64,000 bases of DNA from contig JAAKBF010000374.1 of NCBI GenBank assembly GCA_012656075.1, forward strand, positions 248,001 through 312,000. The letters are read 5' to 3'. The notes beneath the pieces were generated by a model. The model was given only the letters and a program-made list of their open reading frames with translations. It was not told the origin of the DNA and searched no databases. Shown here piece after piece: positions 10,603-22,499 of the stretch. Source of the DNA: Phytophthora hibernalis. Taxonomy: Eukaryota; Oomycota; Peronosporomycetes; Peronosporales; Peronosporaceae. Position 1 is the stretch's first letter. Each line of letters starts with the position of its first letter. Made by a program: the position numbers and the translations under genes.

Positions 10603-12539
10603 ATGTTCAACCTCTGCGACATGTGTCTTATGTCCGCCACACCAGAGAATCAACCACACGGGCCTCAAGGGGGAACACAATCAAAAGGCACCTCTCACCC
10701 ACAGCAGACCATGGCGCACCCCGGAGGCAGCCACCCGCCGCCCGTCCCCACGTCCTCCGCCCAAGAGGTCCCCGGCGTGAACCCAGACCTGCTCCGCAGC
10801 ATGATGGACTGCGTGGACACGTCGCTCTTCTCCGCCTCGCAGTTCTCCAACTGGACGCAGATGAAGTCGCGACTGGCTGCCGCAGCCGAGCAGAACGCGC
10901 CCGTGGCGCTCACAGGCGGAGACTTGGCCCTAGTCAAGACGGAGCTGGCGCGTACGCCCAACCTGAGCGAACGCCAGCCACTGCACCGCGAAGCCAGCAT
11001 CCAGGACGTGCTGGCCTGTCTGCTGGACCAGTCGCCGCCTTCTGCGCGCGCCATGAGCTCCGGCAGCAGCTTTTAGTCCAATCAGAGACCAAGCCGTCGC
11101 TCAAGAAGCTGCTGAGCTCGAACGACTTCACTATGACGGAGAAGAAGGAGAGTCTGCGTCATCTGCTGAGTTTTATTGACAACTCGTTCGCCAGCAACAC
11201 GCCGGAACCGTTGACGCAAGTGTACAAAGACTGCGAAGCTGGGACACTGCAGCGACTCTCGAGTCTGCAGCTCATGCGCAGCTTCATGACGCCCAGTGCA
11301 CAACCTGCAGCTGCTCAGGGAGGCATGGGCACTCGTACGACGAGTTTTGAGATCATCCAGGCCATGCTCAATGCGACGTCCAATCAGGCCATTCAGAAAC
11401 CCATGACGAGTCAGGACAGTTTCCGTTTCCAGCATTTGGCCAGGACGCTCGAGTCTATTGAGACGGACGTGTCGGCGATTGATAACGAGGATTATGGCGG
11501 AGATGATGTCGTCCAAGTGGATAATTTGGATAATCTCCTGGATTATCATGGAGCTAATGGGAGTGCAGCGACCAGTGCACCAACGTCGGGGAATGCAGCG
11601 CAGACGACGGCGGGTTTTGTGGACACGCAGACGCTGCTGAACCCGTCGCGGTCGATTTACACGGAGATGAATCCAAGTGTTCCCGGGTATCAGAATTTTG
11701 GACAGATGTTGGATAATCAGCAGCAGAGTGGATACAGCCAAGCGGCGTCTGGGTCGCTGCCGACGATCGACATGATGAACCAGAGCGTGCCGTTCCAGAC
11801 ACAGCAACAACAGATCCTGCAGCAGCAGTTGCTGCGCCAGGAGCAGCAACACAAGCAGCAACAGCAGTACAACCAGCTTTATCAGAACGCGCTGCTGCAG
11901 CAGCAACAACAGAACGGACTCATGATGTCTGCACCTGGATATGTCGGCGCGACCCAACCCATGCGGCCGTTCCCGAGTATGCTCATGCAACCTGGAGCCG
12001 CGTTGCTCCAGCAGAAGCAGCAGCAGATGCGCGGTGGCCACCCACAACAACAGATGCGGATATCGACACAGAACGGCAAGCCTATCAAGACGGATGCCAA
12101 TGGAATACAGTTGTGCTCGGCGCTGGGCTGCAACCACGCAGCGCGGGTTAAGGGCATGTGCAAGCTTCACGGCGGCGGTCGCCGATGCAAGGTCGAAGGA
12201 TGCATGAAGAGCGCTCAGACTGGCCATTTGTGCATCGCCCACGGTGGCGGCAAGCCCTGTAACGTCGAGGGCTGTCCCAAGACGGCACAGTCGCGAGGTC
12301 TGTGCAAGCAGCACGGTGGCGGCGTGCGGTGCAAATTCGAGGGCTGCACCAAGAGTTGCCAGTCCGGCGGGTTCTGTCGTGGCCACGGCGGCGGCAAGCG
12401 CTGCGAATACCCGGGCTGCGCCAAATGGGCGCAGAAGAACGGCCATTGCGCCAAACACGCCCAGGAGATCGCCGCGCAGCAGCTCCAGCAGCAGCAGGCC
12501 ATGCAGGCGCAGATGCAGCAGCAACTCGTGCACCCTTGA
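10603..12539 (+). CDS. WRKY19-type zinc-finger protein
   Basis: Probable nuclear DNA- or protein-binding regulator of a family that is expanded in oomycetes. The N-terminal third (10603-11074) has no known domain. The middle is Gln-rich (about 11800-12050), a typical activation-domain composition. The C-terminus holds five tandem fingers of the form C-x4-C-x9-C-x2-H, the first four followed by GGG (about 12115-12455), beginning CSALGC, CKVEGC, CNVEGC, CKFEGC and CEYPGC. It has no WRKY DNA-binding domain. The frame changes once, at the T4 run 11071-11074, where one more T would join the two halves. The frame upstream of that point that is continuous with the fingers has a different, less plausible composition. 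The start could be 10603 or the in-frame ATG at 10630. Confidence 0.85.
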
Positions 12540-12636
12540 TCCAATGTCGGTTCTATCAATGCATCAAAAGCTGTCGCCTTTCGAACCAAACACGCAAAGG
12601 AGCTGTGCCGCCAACTAATAAAACAGACATTCTCCC

Positions 12637-12697
12637 ACATGGCTACATTGATCAGATTTATGTCATTTGTCCCAACATGGCTACATTAATCAGTTTT
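12637..12697. promoter_or_regulatory. Direct repeat upstream of Pol III subunit gene
   Basis: Two near-identical units, each containing ATGGCTACAT (12639-12648 and 12677-12686) followed by TRATCAG, lie 38 bases apart. They sit in the 220-base gap between the zinc-finger gene and the Pol III gene. The second copy runs into TCAGTTTTCGCAGG, which loosely resembles an oomycete initiator. A promoter element is likely; the assignment is inference. Confidence 0.45.
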
Positions 12698-12761
12698 CGC
12701 AGGTTTCGCATCAGCCAGTAGTCTCAGCCAGCCATAGTCTAATTCGCCTTCTTGTGTCAAG

Positions 12762-15700
12762 ATGCAGAGCGGACGCCCTCGCGGCGAGCGGCGCAACCCG
12801 CTGGTGAAGCAGCTCGTGCTGGAGAACGCGCGCCCGGCCAAGATCAGCCACCTGAACTTCGGGCTGCTGTCGGACGTGGACATGATGCAGATGTCGGAGC
12901 TGCGCGTGCACTGCAAGGACCTGTTCAAGCTGCAGACGCGCGAGCCGGCGGCCGACGGCGTGCTGGACACGCGTCTGGGCGTGAGCAACAAGAAGGACAC
13001 GTGCGCCACGTGTCACCTCAAGCTCTCGGACTGTGTGGGCCACTTCGGCTACATCCAACTGGAGCTGCCGGTCTTCCACATCGGCTACTTCAAGGCCGTG
13101 ACGGAGATCCTGCAGAACATTTGCAAGAGCTGCAGTCGTGTGCTGCTGCCACCGACTGAGCGGGAGCTTTTCCTGCGCAGGATGAGAGACCCGAAAGCTG
13201 ATGTGTTGAGACTTGTGGGACTTCGGAAGAAGATCTCGACGCTCTGCAAGAAGACGGTCAAGTGTCCGTACTGTGACGCTATCAATGGGACAGTAAGGAA
13301 GGTCACGAGCACTACACTTAAGCTCGTGCACGAGAAGTTCCGTGCCAAGGCCACGCACGACCTGCGGAATGTGTTTGTGGCGCAGTTTGCAGAGGCGCAG
13401 GCTAATAACCCGGAGATTGGAGCGCATTTGCCGAAAGCGCAGGAGGATCTGAGTCCGTTGGTGGTGCAGCAGCTGTTCAAGGAGATCCCGGATCAAGACT
13501 GCGAGCTGCTGTGGGTGGACGCGGATAGTGGACGCCCCGAGAAGCTGCTGCTAAACGCCGTGCTCGTGCCGCCCGTGTGTATCCGTCCGTCTGTGGCTAT
13601 GGATGGAGGAACCGGCAGCAATGAAGATGATATTACCGTCAAGCTTCAGGAGATCGTGCAGGTGAACTTTGCCCTCCGCGCGGCGTTGCAGAAAGGTGCG
13701 TCGCTGAAAATGGTCATGGAGGACTGGGACTTTTTGCAGATTCAGGTGGCGCAGCTTATGAACGGCGACACTCCCGGGCTTGTCAAACCACCTGGAACCC
13801 AGAATGGTATCCGTGGCCTGTGTCAGCGTCTCAAGGGTAAGCAGGGGCGGTTCCGAGGTAACTTGTCGGGAAAGCGCGTGGATTTCTCAGGTCGTACGGT
13901 TATTTCGCCCGACCCGAACTTGCGCATTGATCAGGTGGGGTGCCTGAGCACGTGGCCAAGACGATGACGTACCCGGAGAGGGTGACGCGCTACAACATTG
14001 AGAAGCTGCGCAAGTGCGTCGTGAACGGCCCGAACGTGCATCCTGGCGCGAATATCATCCGCCTTGAAGGCCAGAAGTTCACGAAAAACCTATTGTACGG
14101 CGACCGCGCCAGCCTGGCCGACGAGCTGAAGATCGGTGATGTTGTGGAGCGCCACATGGAAGATGGCGATATTGTCCTGTTCAACCGTCAGCCTTCGCTT
14201 CACAAGATGTCCATTATGTCTCACCGCGTGAAGGTGATGCCGTGGCGCACGTTCCGTTTCAACGAGTGTGTGTGTTCACCTTACAATGCCGATTTCGATG
14301 GTGACGAGATGAACATGCATCTTCCGCAGACGGAGGAAGCGCGTACTGAGGCTATCATGCTGATGGGCGTGGAGCAGAACCTGATCACGCCTCGTAACGG
14401 CGAGCCGCTGGTCGCGGCCACTCAGGATTTCCTTACGGCGTCTTACCTGTTGACGCAGAAGAACATTTTCTTCAATCGCGAGCAGTTCTGTCAGGTGATC
14501 TCCATTATGAGCGACGCAAACGAACACATTGAGTTGCCACCACCTGCGATCGTGCTACCTGTGCGTCTCTGGACGGGCAAGCAGGTGATCAGCCTTTTGG
14601 TCAAGCCTAACTCAGATACGAAGGTTCTGGTCAACTTGGAGCTTAAGGAGCGCAACTACACGAACGACAAATACATGTGCTGGAAGGACGGCTACGTCTG
14701 CTTCCGTAACAGTGAGCTCATTTGTGGTAACCTGGGTAAGAAGACGCTAGGTGACGGCAGCAAGCAGGGTCTATTTTACGTGCTGATCCGTGACCATGGA
14801 TCTCATGAGGCTGCCCGTTGCATGAACCGCTTGGCGAAGCTCTGTGCGCGTTGGTTGGGCAACTTCAAGGGGTTCTCAATTGGTATTGACGATGTGACTC
14901 CTTCGGAGGAGTTGGCTAAGGAGAAGGGAGGCTTCTGCAGGCAGGTTACGACGCTGCCAACAACTCGATTGAGGAATACCGCCGTGGCAAGCTGTCACTA
15001 AAGGCCGGTTGCAATGCCATCCAGTCCCTCGAGAGTGAACTTAACGGTCTGCTCGGTAAGCTACGTGAGACTGCTGGTGCCGAATGTATGCGCACGCTGC
15101 CATTCCACAACAATCCGCGTATCATGGCTGAATGTGGCTCAAAGGGTAGTGCACTTAATATTTCTCAGATGATGGCGTGTGTGGGTCAGCAGTCGGTGGG
15201 CGGCAAGCGTGTCCCTGAGGGCTTTGTAAACCGCACGCTGCCCCACTTCCTGCCGCACGCTTTGCACGCCTCTGCCAAGGGTTTCGTTGCCAACTCTTTC
15301 TACAGTGGTCTGACAGCTACGGAGTTCTTCTTTCACACAATGGGCGGGCGTGAAGGTCTGGTCGATACTGCTGTGAAGACTGCCGAAACAGGCTACATGG
15401 CTCGTCGTCTCATGAAGGCCCTGGAAGACCTGTCGTGCCAGTACGACCAAACTGTGCGCAACTCTGAAGGTTCCGTAGTGCAGTTCACCTACGGTGATGA
15501 TGGACTGAACCCAGCGTACATGGAAGGAGATGACCGACCGGTTGATTTCCACCGCCTACTGGAACACATTCGTAACACGTTGCCTGACCGCGAGTCCCCG
15601 GCGCTGCTTCCGTTCGAGCTGCGTCGCCTAGGCAAGCAGGTTGTTCAGCGCCCGCAATTCCAGGCCATTCTGCCGACCGGACGCAAGTTCCTGATTGAGA

Positions 15701-17361
15701 TTGAAAAGTTTTTGGGCTCTGTTGCGAGTGAAATCGCGGCTAACCGTTCGGGCTGTGGTCTTGACTCCTTGGACACGGAGGTGAGGACGTATGCTTCGAA
15801 GCTTGAGAAGGCGTTTGATGCAGATGAGGCGGCTAGTGTGCTCAAGACCAAGCCTGAAACGGGAGAAACGAAGGAGAAGAAGATCCAAATTGCAACCAAG
15901 CTGGAAAAACTTGCCAAGCCTCATGGTCGTCGTCGTCTTGTGAAGCCCGAAGCTGAGTCGGACGAGGACACGGAGGAATCTGATGAGGAAATGAGCCTTG
16001 ATCTAACCAGTTACAAGAGCAAGGGGCTGGACAAGGTTGGTCTGCCTGAATGGGAGCGCACTCGCTTTAAGACGACAAAGGCTCGCACTGAGTGGGTCAA
16101 GCGTGCTGCCAAGGATGGAACAGCGGAGAAGGAAGAAGCGGCATGGCTGCTTTCACACAACGTGTGCCGTATCACGACGAAGCAGGTGGAGAAGCTTCTG
16201 GATATTTCGCTGTACAAATACAACCGTGCTGGCATGGAGCCCGGTGAGGCTGTAGGTGCTGCTGGCGCGCATTCTATCTCCGAGCCTGGTACGCAGATGA
16301 CGCTAAAGACGTTCCACTTTGCCGGTGTTGCCAGCATGAATGTGACGCTCGGTGTGCCGCGCCTCAAAGAAATTATCAATGCCTCGAAGGTCATTAGTAC
16401 GCCCATTATTACGGCGGCACTGGTATGCAAGACAGATGAACGCTCTGCGCGTATTGTGAAGGGCCGGATCGAGAAGACGACGCTGGGCGAGATCGCAGTG
16501 CACATCAAGGAAGTGTTTGCGCGTGACCAGGCGTACCTTTCGGTGAAGCTGGACTTGTCTGCCATCGAGCAGCTGCACCTGAACGTTACGGCGCAATCCG
16601 TGCGCAACAGCATCCTGAACGCTGTCGGCGTTGGCCCGCGTGGTGTCCTGCGACTGCTGAAGGAGCAGCACGTGCTACTGAATGCCCGCTGCCCGGACAA
16701 GCTGCGTTTGCTGGCGCCACCCAACTACAAGGGCGCGAAGGGCGACACACGCGGTGCGTACTTCGCTCTACAGGCGCTCAAGGCGGAGCTGCCCGGTGTG
16801 ATTGTGCAGGGTATTCCGACGGTGAACCGTGCTGTGATCAATTACGAGGAACAACAGGACGTAAATGCTGCCAAATCTCTCCACTTGCTGGTTGAAGGAT
16901 ATGGCCTTGCCGAAGTCATGGGCATTCCAGGTGTGGATGGTCTGCACACAACCTCGAACCACATTATCGAGGTGGAGAGGACGTTGGGTATTGAGGCAGC
17001 GCGCGAGCTTATCAGCTCCGAAGTGAACTACATCATGAGTGCGTACGGTATCGGTATCGACAGACGTCACTTGATGCTGTTGTCAGATATCATGACGTTC
17101 AAGGGCGAGGTGCTGGGTATCACACGCTTTGGTATCGCCAAAATGAGGGAGAGTGTGTTGATGCTTGCATCGTTCGAGAAGACCACTGACCACCTCTTCG
17201 ACGCTGCGGTCCACTCGCGCACGGACGCCATTGTGGGCGTCAGCGAGTGCATTATCATGGGTATCCCGATTCCTTTGGGTACGGGCATCTTCAAACTCAT
17301 GCGCCAGGTTGACAAGCCACGCGTGCAGCAACGGCGGCCGCTGCTGTCCGGCCAGCTTTAG
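12762..17361 (+). CDS. RPC1: RNA polymerase III largest subunit (RPC1/POLR3A homologue)
   Basis: Catalytic largest subunit of Pol III, which makes tRNA, 5S rRNA and other small RNAs in the nucleus. Length (about 1,530 residues) and collinearity fit POLR3A better than the Pol I or Pol II subunits, and there is no CTD heptad tail. The clamp zinc site C81-x2-C84-x6-C91-x2-H94 starts at 13002, with CKSC and CPYC following. FRGNLSGKRVDFSGRTVISP is near 13855. The Mg-binding active site YNADFDGDEMN lies at 14282-14314, and GEPGTQMTLKTFHFAG near 16285 is trigger-loop region. An acidic insert (ESDEDTEESDEE) lies near 15955. Two frame breaks occur: at the G4 run 13937-13940 and near 14935 (a C run). 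The family motifs continue directly across both, so this is one gene without introns. Codon use is GC-rich and uniform. Confidence 0.95.
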
Positions 17362-17435
17362 ACCCAGCACTGAGCTTACGACCAACACAAGAGTGGATAA
17401 GAAGATTTTGTAGTCTTGCTCATGCTGCTTGCATA

Positions 17436-19584
17436 CTACTTTAACTGTTTACTATCCGTTGCTTCCGTTCTCGCTGTTTTCGTCGCTACTGCTCGAGTGG
17501 CACGTTGTTGGCGATTGTTTGTCTTCTGAACGTGGCGCTTCCCTCTTCCCTTACGTAAAAGTTCGTCTGCGAGGCGTTCCAGAATTTGGTGAAGCGTAAA
17601 GTGAGGCAGCAGGCACGTGCCTGGAGGCTTGGGGCAATGCGCTTGGGCATACAGGGAATCAATGTTCGGATCGGAAGGCGGTGCTTTCTCTTCGCCACAA
17701 AACGCGTAGTTGAGTGTGATCCATGACGGCCGATTCAGCATCTCGAAGTTCTTTCGCGTCGCATTCTTCAGCACCTTGGTGTAGTTATCAAACCGCCATC
17801 GCTTCGACTTCACCGAGCTCTTCGACCCTGCGTGTTGCTCTGGTAGTCGGAGATGAATGTAGTCGCAGTTTTCACCCTTGGAAATGTTCGGACACATTCC
17901 CTCCAAGAAGAATGGTTGGCAGTACATGCCAGTCTGATACGTGTACGGGATACGATCGCGGAGGTTCCACACCGGCAAAACTGAACACGCTGGAGCTGAG
18001 TCCACCAACGCTGTTGCTTGTTCTTTTTCTGCTTCGTTCGTCTTCGGCATGAATGAATACAAATCAACCACAGGCGTCTCGAGGCCAGGCTCAGCGGTGG
18101 CCATCAGTACTTCCACGCCGCCACGCCTTTTACCAAACGTGCTTGGCCCGAGCGCATCCTGTGGTCGCAAGACGTAGTTTCCCACTGGGACATCCCCCAA
18201 CGCAGTGAACAATGTAGATAACCACTGAAACTTTGACGCGGGGCTGACATCAACAACAACAAAAGTAACATGTACGTCAGATCAATGGCACACTCAAAGT
18301 AAACTGTATGCACTTACTCAAAGCACTCGAGAGGAAGACACTGTTTATCTCCGTAGATCAATGACGCTGGAGAATACGTTGACCAGGATGTAACAACACC
18401 CGTCTTGGGGTTGGCCCGAGCCACAAGTACTGTGGAGCCACCACGAAGCCACGAATGTAGCCAGAAACGGCATCTCACTTGTCGTGAGTTGCTCCTCAAT
18501 GCCAAGCAAGTGGTAGTCAGGTTTGACGAAAACACTCAAAGGTGTTGCCCTGTGCTGCTCTTGTTGAAGAGCTGCAGCTTTTGCCCAGACTCGAGTTCTG
18601 GTCCATCTACGGCACCAGATGTACAAAGCGATGATGTTATGGACGCATGCGTCGTACTGCGTACAAGTACCCGTTTGTCTTCTAGCTGCCAGATGTGGTA
18701 CGCTGTTCTTCCACCAGTTGATCCCTCGTTGATAGACTCGGTCTGCCATGAGCATATCAGTTATATTAGTCCAGATCATTGTTGGTTAATATTGCCGGCA
18801 ATATTACCTCAAAACGTGACAAAAGCGCAGCTCGACCAGCCTCTGCTGTCTTCTCCCGCGTGCTCGGGTTACTCCCTGGCAGCGGGCGATCCAAGAAAAT
18901 TCGCTTTTTCGTCTCTCCACTCCCGCCGCGTATGATCGCCCGGCTCTTCATCGGAACACCCCACCGTGTTGGCTGCGGGTGAAAGTATTCCATGAGTCAG
19001 TCCTCGCAAAACCATTGCCGTCCGCATTCTTGACATGAAACTTACCACGTGAGCGAAGTGTGCTGATGTATCGCTGTCGAAGAGCGTGACCAACGTCGAT
19101 GAAGACACAGCGATATCGCAGTCATAGTGCTCCATCAGTTGCTCAGCTTGCGGATCTGCCGATATGGCCTGGCGCGGAGACACAACTTCCAGCACCAACC
19201 CTCCATGTTCATCCGGAGACGCTTGAAGAGGCTGACCAGCGACAAACTGGCTGGGATCAATCACACAGCACGTACCGCGTACGGCAACTTCCTTAGCATT
19301 AATGACAGCAGACCCACTATCACTGGAAGCGCCGCCAGTAGGCAGGTACACCGCCACACACGGTTCAAACCACCGCGGATAAAGACGATAAACATCGTTC
19401 CAGCATTGAGTCAGCATCGACTTGTACTGCTCCAGCAACCAAAATACTCAAAACCAGATTCCTTCTTTACTTAAAAGCAATACAACGTACCCAAGATGCA
19501 GCAAACTGCGGGACTTGAGCCTCGTTGGCCGCGGCTTCTGCGGCTAGCCCTCTTGCCATCATCCTGCAGAACGACATCTTCCAT
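17436..19584 (-). CDS. CCCH-like zinc-finger protein, five exons
   Basis: Function not recognised. Exons on the minus strand are 19584-19491, 19446-19046, 18972-18808, 18742-18318 and 18243-17436; all four introns (44-75 bases, GT-AG) join in phase. The last exon has C-x8-C-x8-C-x3-H, beginning YCQPFFLEGMC (near 17920), a CCCH-type finger that suggests RNA binding. A Lys/Arg-rich tail near the C-terminus looks like a nuclear signal. The N-terminal exons hold no domain I can name. Exon 4 has two frame disturbances: a stop at 18536-18538 beside a C/G run (one missing base) and a second shift near 18435-18455. Both flanking frames read naturally. The 3' end is convergent with the Pol III gene, 74 bases away. 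Confidence 0.7.
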
Positions 19585-19820
19585 ACAAACCCAGTCACGT
19601 CAGAGAGACACTGTCACACCCACAGACTTCCAATTGATAATCTCACCGCACCTGCTCCTCCTCAACTCCAGTCTTCATTTCTTTCCACTGGTTCGCCTCA
19701 TCTTGGGAAAGTGCGAGCACCTCCGGCAGTCCGCGCTGTTTTCAGCCCAGAAACCAAAACCCACCACCAAAACGCCATCAGCTTCTCCATCCACGTCACC
19801 ACTCCGGCTATAGTCAAAAG

Positions 19821-20258
19821 TCATATATCCCGCACCTGTTGGGCCACGAAGAGTTTGCGTTGCAACATGAGGTACTGCTCATGTTGGGCCACGGAAAATC
19901 CGGACACGCGACGCCTCCCGTTGTCAAACTCGGCCGTTTTCCTTGGGCGTTGGATGCGAGAAGTCTCCATGGCCTCCGTCAATAAATTCGCCAAGTGCTT
20001 CGTTTCTCGCTTGACTTTAATTACAGCGGAGCTTTTCCGTTTGGAAGTCGCGGCATTTGACGTGACAATCGTCCGTCGACGGGTCTCCAAGTCCCCATAA
20101 AGACGCGACTCGTGGGCATCTCCATGCGCTGAAAATGCTGCAAAGTCATCGACGGAGAATAATTGAGAGCTATCGAGGGTATTGGGGGCCTCGGGGCGGC
20201 GCTTGCGGCCCGTGAACAGCCGCCGAGGGACGGCGAAAGCGTCCGACGTCCCGTCCAT
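19821..20258 (-). CDS. Small basic hypothetical protein
   Basis: An uninterrupted frame of 145 residues starting at the ATG at 20258. It is rich in Arg and Lys (for example TGRKRRPEAP, LETRRRTIV, SKRKSSAV) and ends in a short helical stretch, QHEQYLMLQRKLFVAQQVRDI. There is no signal peptide, membrane segment or known domain. The basic clusters suggest a nuclear protein. It has the same strand as the CCCH gene downstream, about 240 bases away. Composition and placement in the gene-dense island favour a real gene, but function is unknown. Confidence 0.55.
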   Translation of the reverse strand: MDGTSDAFAVPRRLFTGRKRRPEAPNTLDSSQLFSVDDFAAFSAHGDAHESRLYGDLETRRRTIVTSNAATSKRKSSAVIKVKRETKHLANLLTEAMETSRIQRPRKTAEFDNGRRRVSGFSVAQHEQYLMLQRKLFVAQQVRDI

Positions 20259-20446
20259 TAAGCAGAATGAGGATTATTGACCAATCAGAGTGGATAATAA
20301 TTAGGAAAGGGCTACATTCTTACAGATGAAAGTGTATTCCTGAATTGCTGTTTTCCCTCACTGCCTAAAAGATCAAAGACTGGGGTTTTCAGCGTATCGG
20401 ACGACGAATCATCTCTTAATCGGTCATTTTGTCAGATTCGCTCGAC

Positions 20447-22182
20447 TTATCCAGCAAATACTTCACTTAAGCTGGCGTCGAAGACGCCGTCGTACGCGTC
20501 ATCCGTGCTCAAGTACATATACTGAAGCCCAACAGGAATCGTCCAGTTGACCGCAGGCATATCATCGACACACGTCTTGTCCAGCTTCTTGAGATCGCCA
20601 CTGCCCTGCACGTACGACGAGAGCACCGTCAAGCCGCACAGAGCGTCGAATGTATTGCTATCAACGAGTGAGCCTTGCATGGTGTAGTCGAAAGAGATCA
20701 GCTCTTTATTGTCACCGTCAAGCGCCTCCAGCAAAGTCTCACCATACTTGCTGGGCGTCATTGGATCCATTTTGCTGCCCATTAGTAGCACGCTGGCTTG
20801 GTCCGGGATCTTGGCAGCCTTGTTCCAGTATTCATCTCGTTCGTAAATGATGCCGTTGCCTTCGTAGTTCCCAACCTTCAGTTTGTCACAAGTCGGCGAT
20901 TTCTCTTTAGAACTAGCGCAGTATTGTGGAGTCTGCGCGTAAGCCGCCCCAGCACTTGCAGTTGTTTCTTTAAATTGTGCCTTCAGCGTTGACACGGGAG
21001 GTGTTGGTGATTCCCATCTCGGAGAATGTGACTAGTGTGTCGACCACGCTCGAAACTTGCTTGGGCTCAAGACTGTCACTTAGTGATGACATTAAGAAGC
21101 TCAGTACTTCGACGTCATTTGGCGCACAGCGAAGCAGCCTGTAGACGATCGGTGGAATAAGCGTTCTTGTACCCGTACCAGTGAGGAATACGCCCAGGAC
21201 ATACCGGAGAGAGAACGATGGCGGGTCTTCGTCCAAGGTGGTTTTAATCAGCTTCGAACAGGTCGACTCAGGGTTCTTGTCGAGCTTTGAGAACAAGTGC
21301 TTGATCGTTGCCTGGATGCTTTTCTTTTGAAACGAGAACTGCACAAGCTGTCTGTGGCGCAAAGCTCCAGAAAGGAATCGCCGACCTCGCCAAAATTGGT
21401 GTCCGCCGACGATGCGTTAAACATCTTGTCAGGAGAAGCACCTGACGTCGTGATAACGCCGTCCAAAACATAACCCGTCACCTCCGGTGGATCAAGATGC
21501 ATGACACGCTCCACCCACATCGTGCCGTACCCCATTCCGTACAGGGTCGTACTAAAATCGTTCGCGTGGTCGGAGATGAACGTGACAAGGTCCATCGCGG
21601 CACTCGTAGTCGAGAACGCCGCGAGGTCACCGTACGTCTCTTGTAGCTCTTTGGCGCATGCAGGAATTTGCGATGCCTCCATGCCTAATTCACTGGATGG
21701 ATCGTGGGTTTCCTTGCATGCCAACATCGTACTTTTACCAGCTCCGCGGTAGTCCATCGTGTAGACGTTCGCGGATCCGTTCAGTTGTATGTACGTGTCG
21801 ACCAGCGGTAGGTCCACTGTAAACAGAACATGGTGGGTAAGATTAAGCGACTACATGTAGGGACCGAATGGAACTTACGCAACCCGGGTACGAAACCCGG
21901 ACCACCCTGGAGAATCCAAACGTTGGGAGTCGTCTCGGGATCTCCTTGCACAGCTGGGACACGCTTGACGAACACTTCGACCGTCGAGTTGACCGAGTCT
22001 GGTGACTCACAGATCCCAGGGTAACACAGCGGTGCAGTGTACATTGCGCATTCTGCAATTTGCCTGCCGGTTCCCGACCCTGACGGAAAGGTACTGTAGG
22101 GGCAAGTGGACCAGGTTATGTTGGACGCAGTCGAGATTTCTGTGAATGCCATCGCAAATGCAATGGTATGATGGAGCTGCAT
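20447..22182 (-). CDS. Secreted S33-family alpha/beta-hydrolase, probable pseudoenzyme
   Basis: Similar to secreted S33 proline-peptidase-like proteins of oomycetes. The N-terminus (MQLHHTIAFAMAFTEISTAS) is a likely signal peptide. Exon 1 is 22182-21879 and exon 2 is 21816-20447, joined in phase. The oxyanion motif WILQGGPG (near 21905) and MDYRGAGKST (near 21750) are intact. The nucleophile elbow reads YGMGYGT (near 21530), with Gly where the family has Ser. The C-terminal MGSKMDPMTPSKYG (near 20765) keeps the catalytic Asp. The position usually held by His-Gly reads TMQGSL (near 20680), with Gln for His. Two frame changes, near 21325 and near 20990, break exon 2. Either a catalytically dead secreted protein or a decaying gene. 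Confidence 0.75.
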
Positions 22183-22274
22183 CTCGGACGCCTTGCGCGC
22201 TGTTGATCGCCGGTAAATTGAAAGATGAACGACTTTGTTTGTGTTGTGGTACTGTGAGTGGCAGACGTGGTTTC

Positions 22275-22415
22275 AAAGCCCATGATAATGAGCGGTAACG
22301 ACTTTGGCGATGGCGGACTGGTTATCTCAAATTTGGAAGCAACGCAGACTTGCTACCTAACAAAGCCCATGATCATAAGCGCTAACGGTATTGGCGATTG
22401 CAGAATGTACGGCCT
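22275..22415. repeat. Imperfect tandem duplication (about 84-base period)
   Basis: Two related segments, starting AAAGCCCATGATAATGAGCG near 22277 and AAAGCCCATGATCATAAGCG near 22361, lie just upstream of the S33 gene. Each is about 42 bases and encodes similar peptides in one frame. It is more likely a small upstream duplication than coding sequence. Confidence 0.5.
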
Positions 22416-22499
22416 CATGAGCAGCACGTACGGACCACCGATGACAGCCTCGGCCGCTCTCGCAGTTCGCTCTGCGAGAAGAACAACGTCGTGATGACA

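Noticed and set aside
11082..12533. Long open frame (483 codons) antisense to the zinc-finger gene
   Set aside because: It is rich in Leu from CAG repeats read backwards and has no domain. The plus strand carries five clean zinc fingers, so this is a shadow frame.
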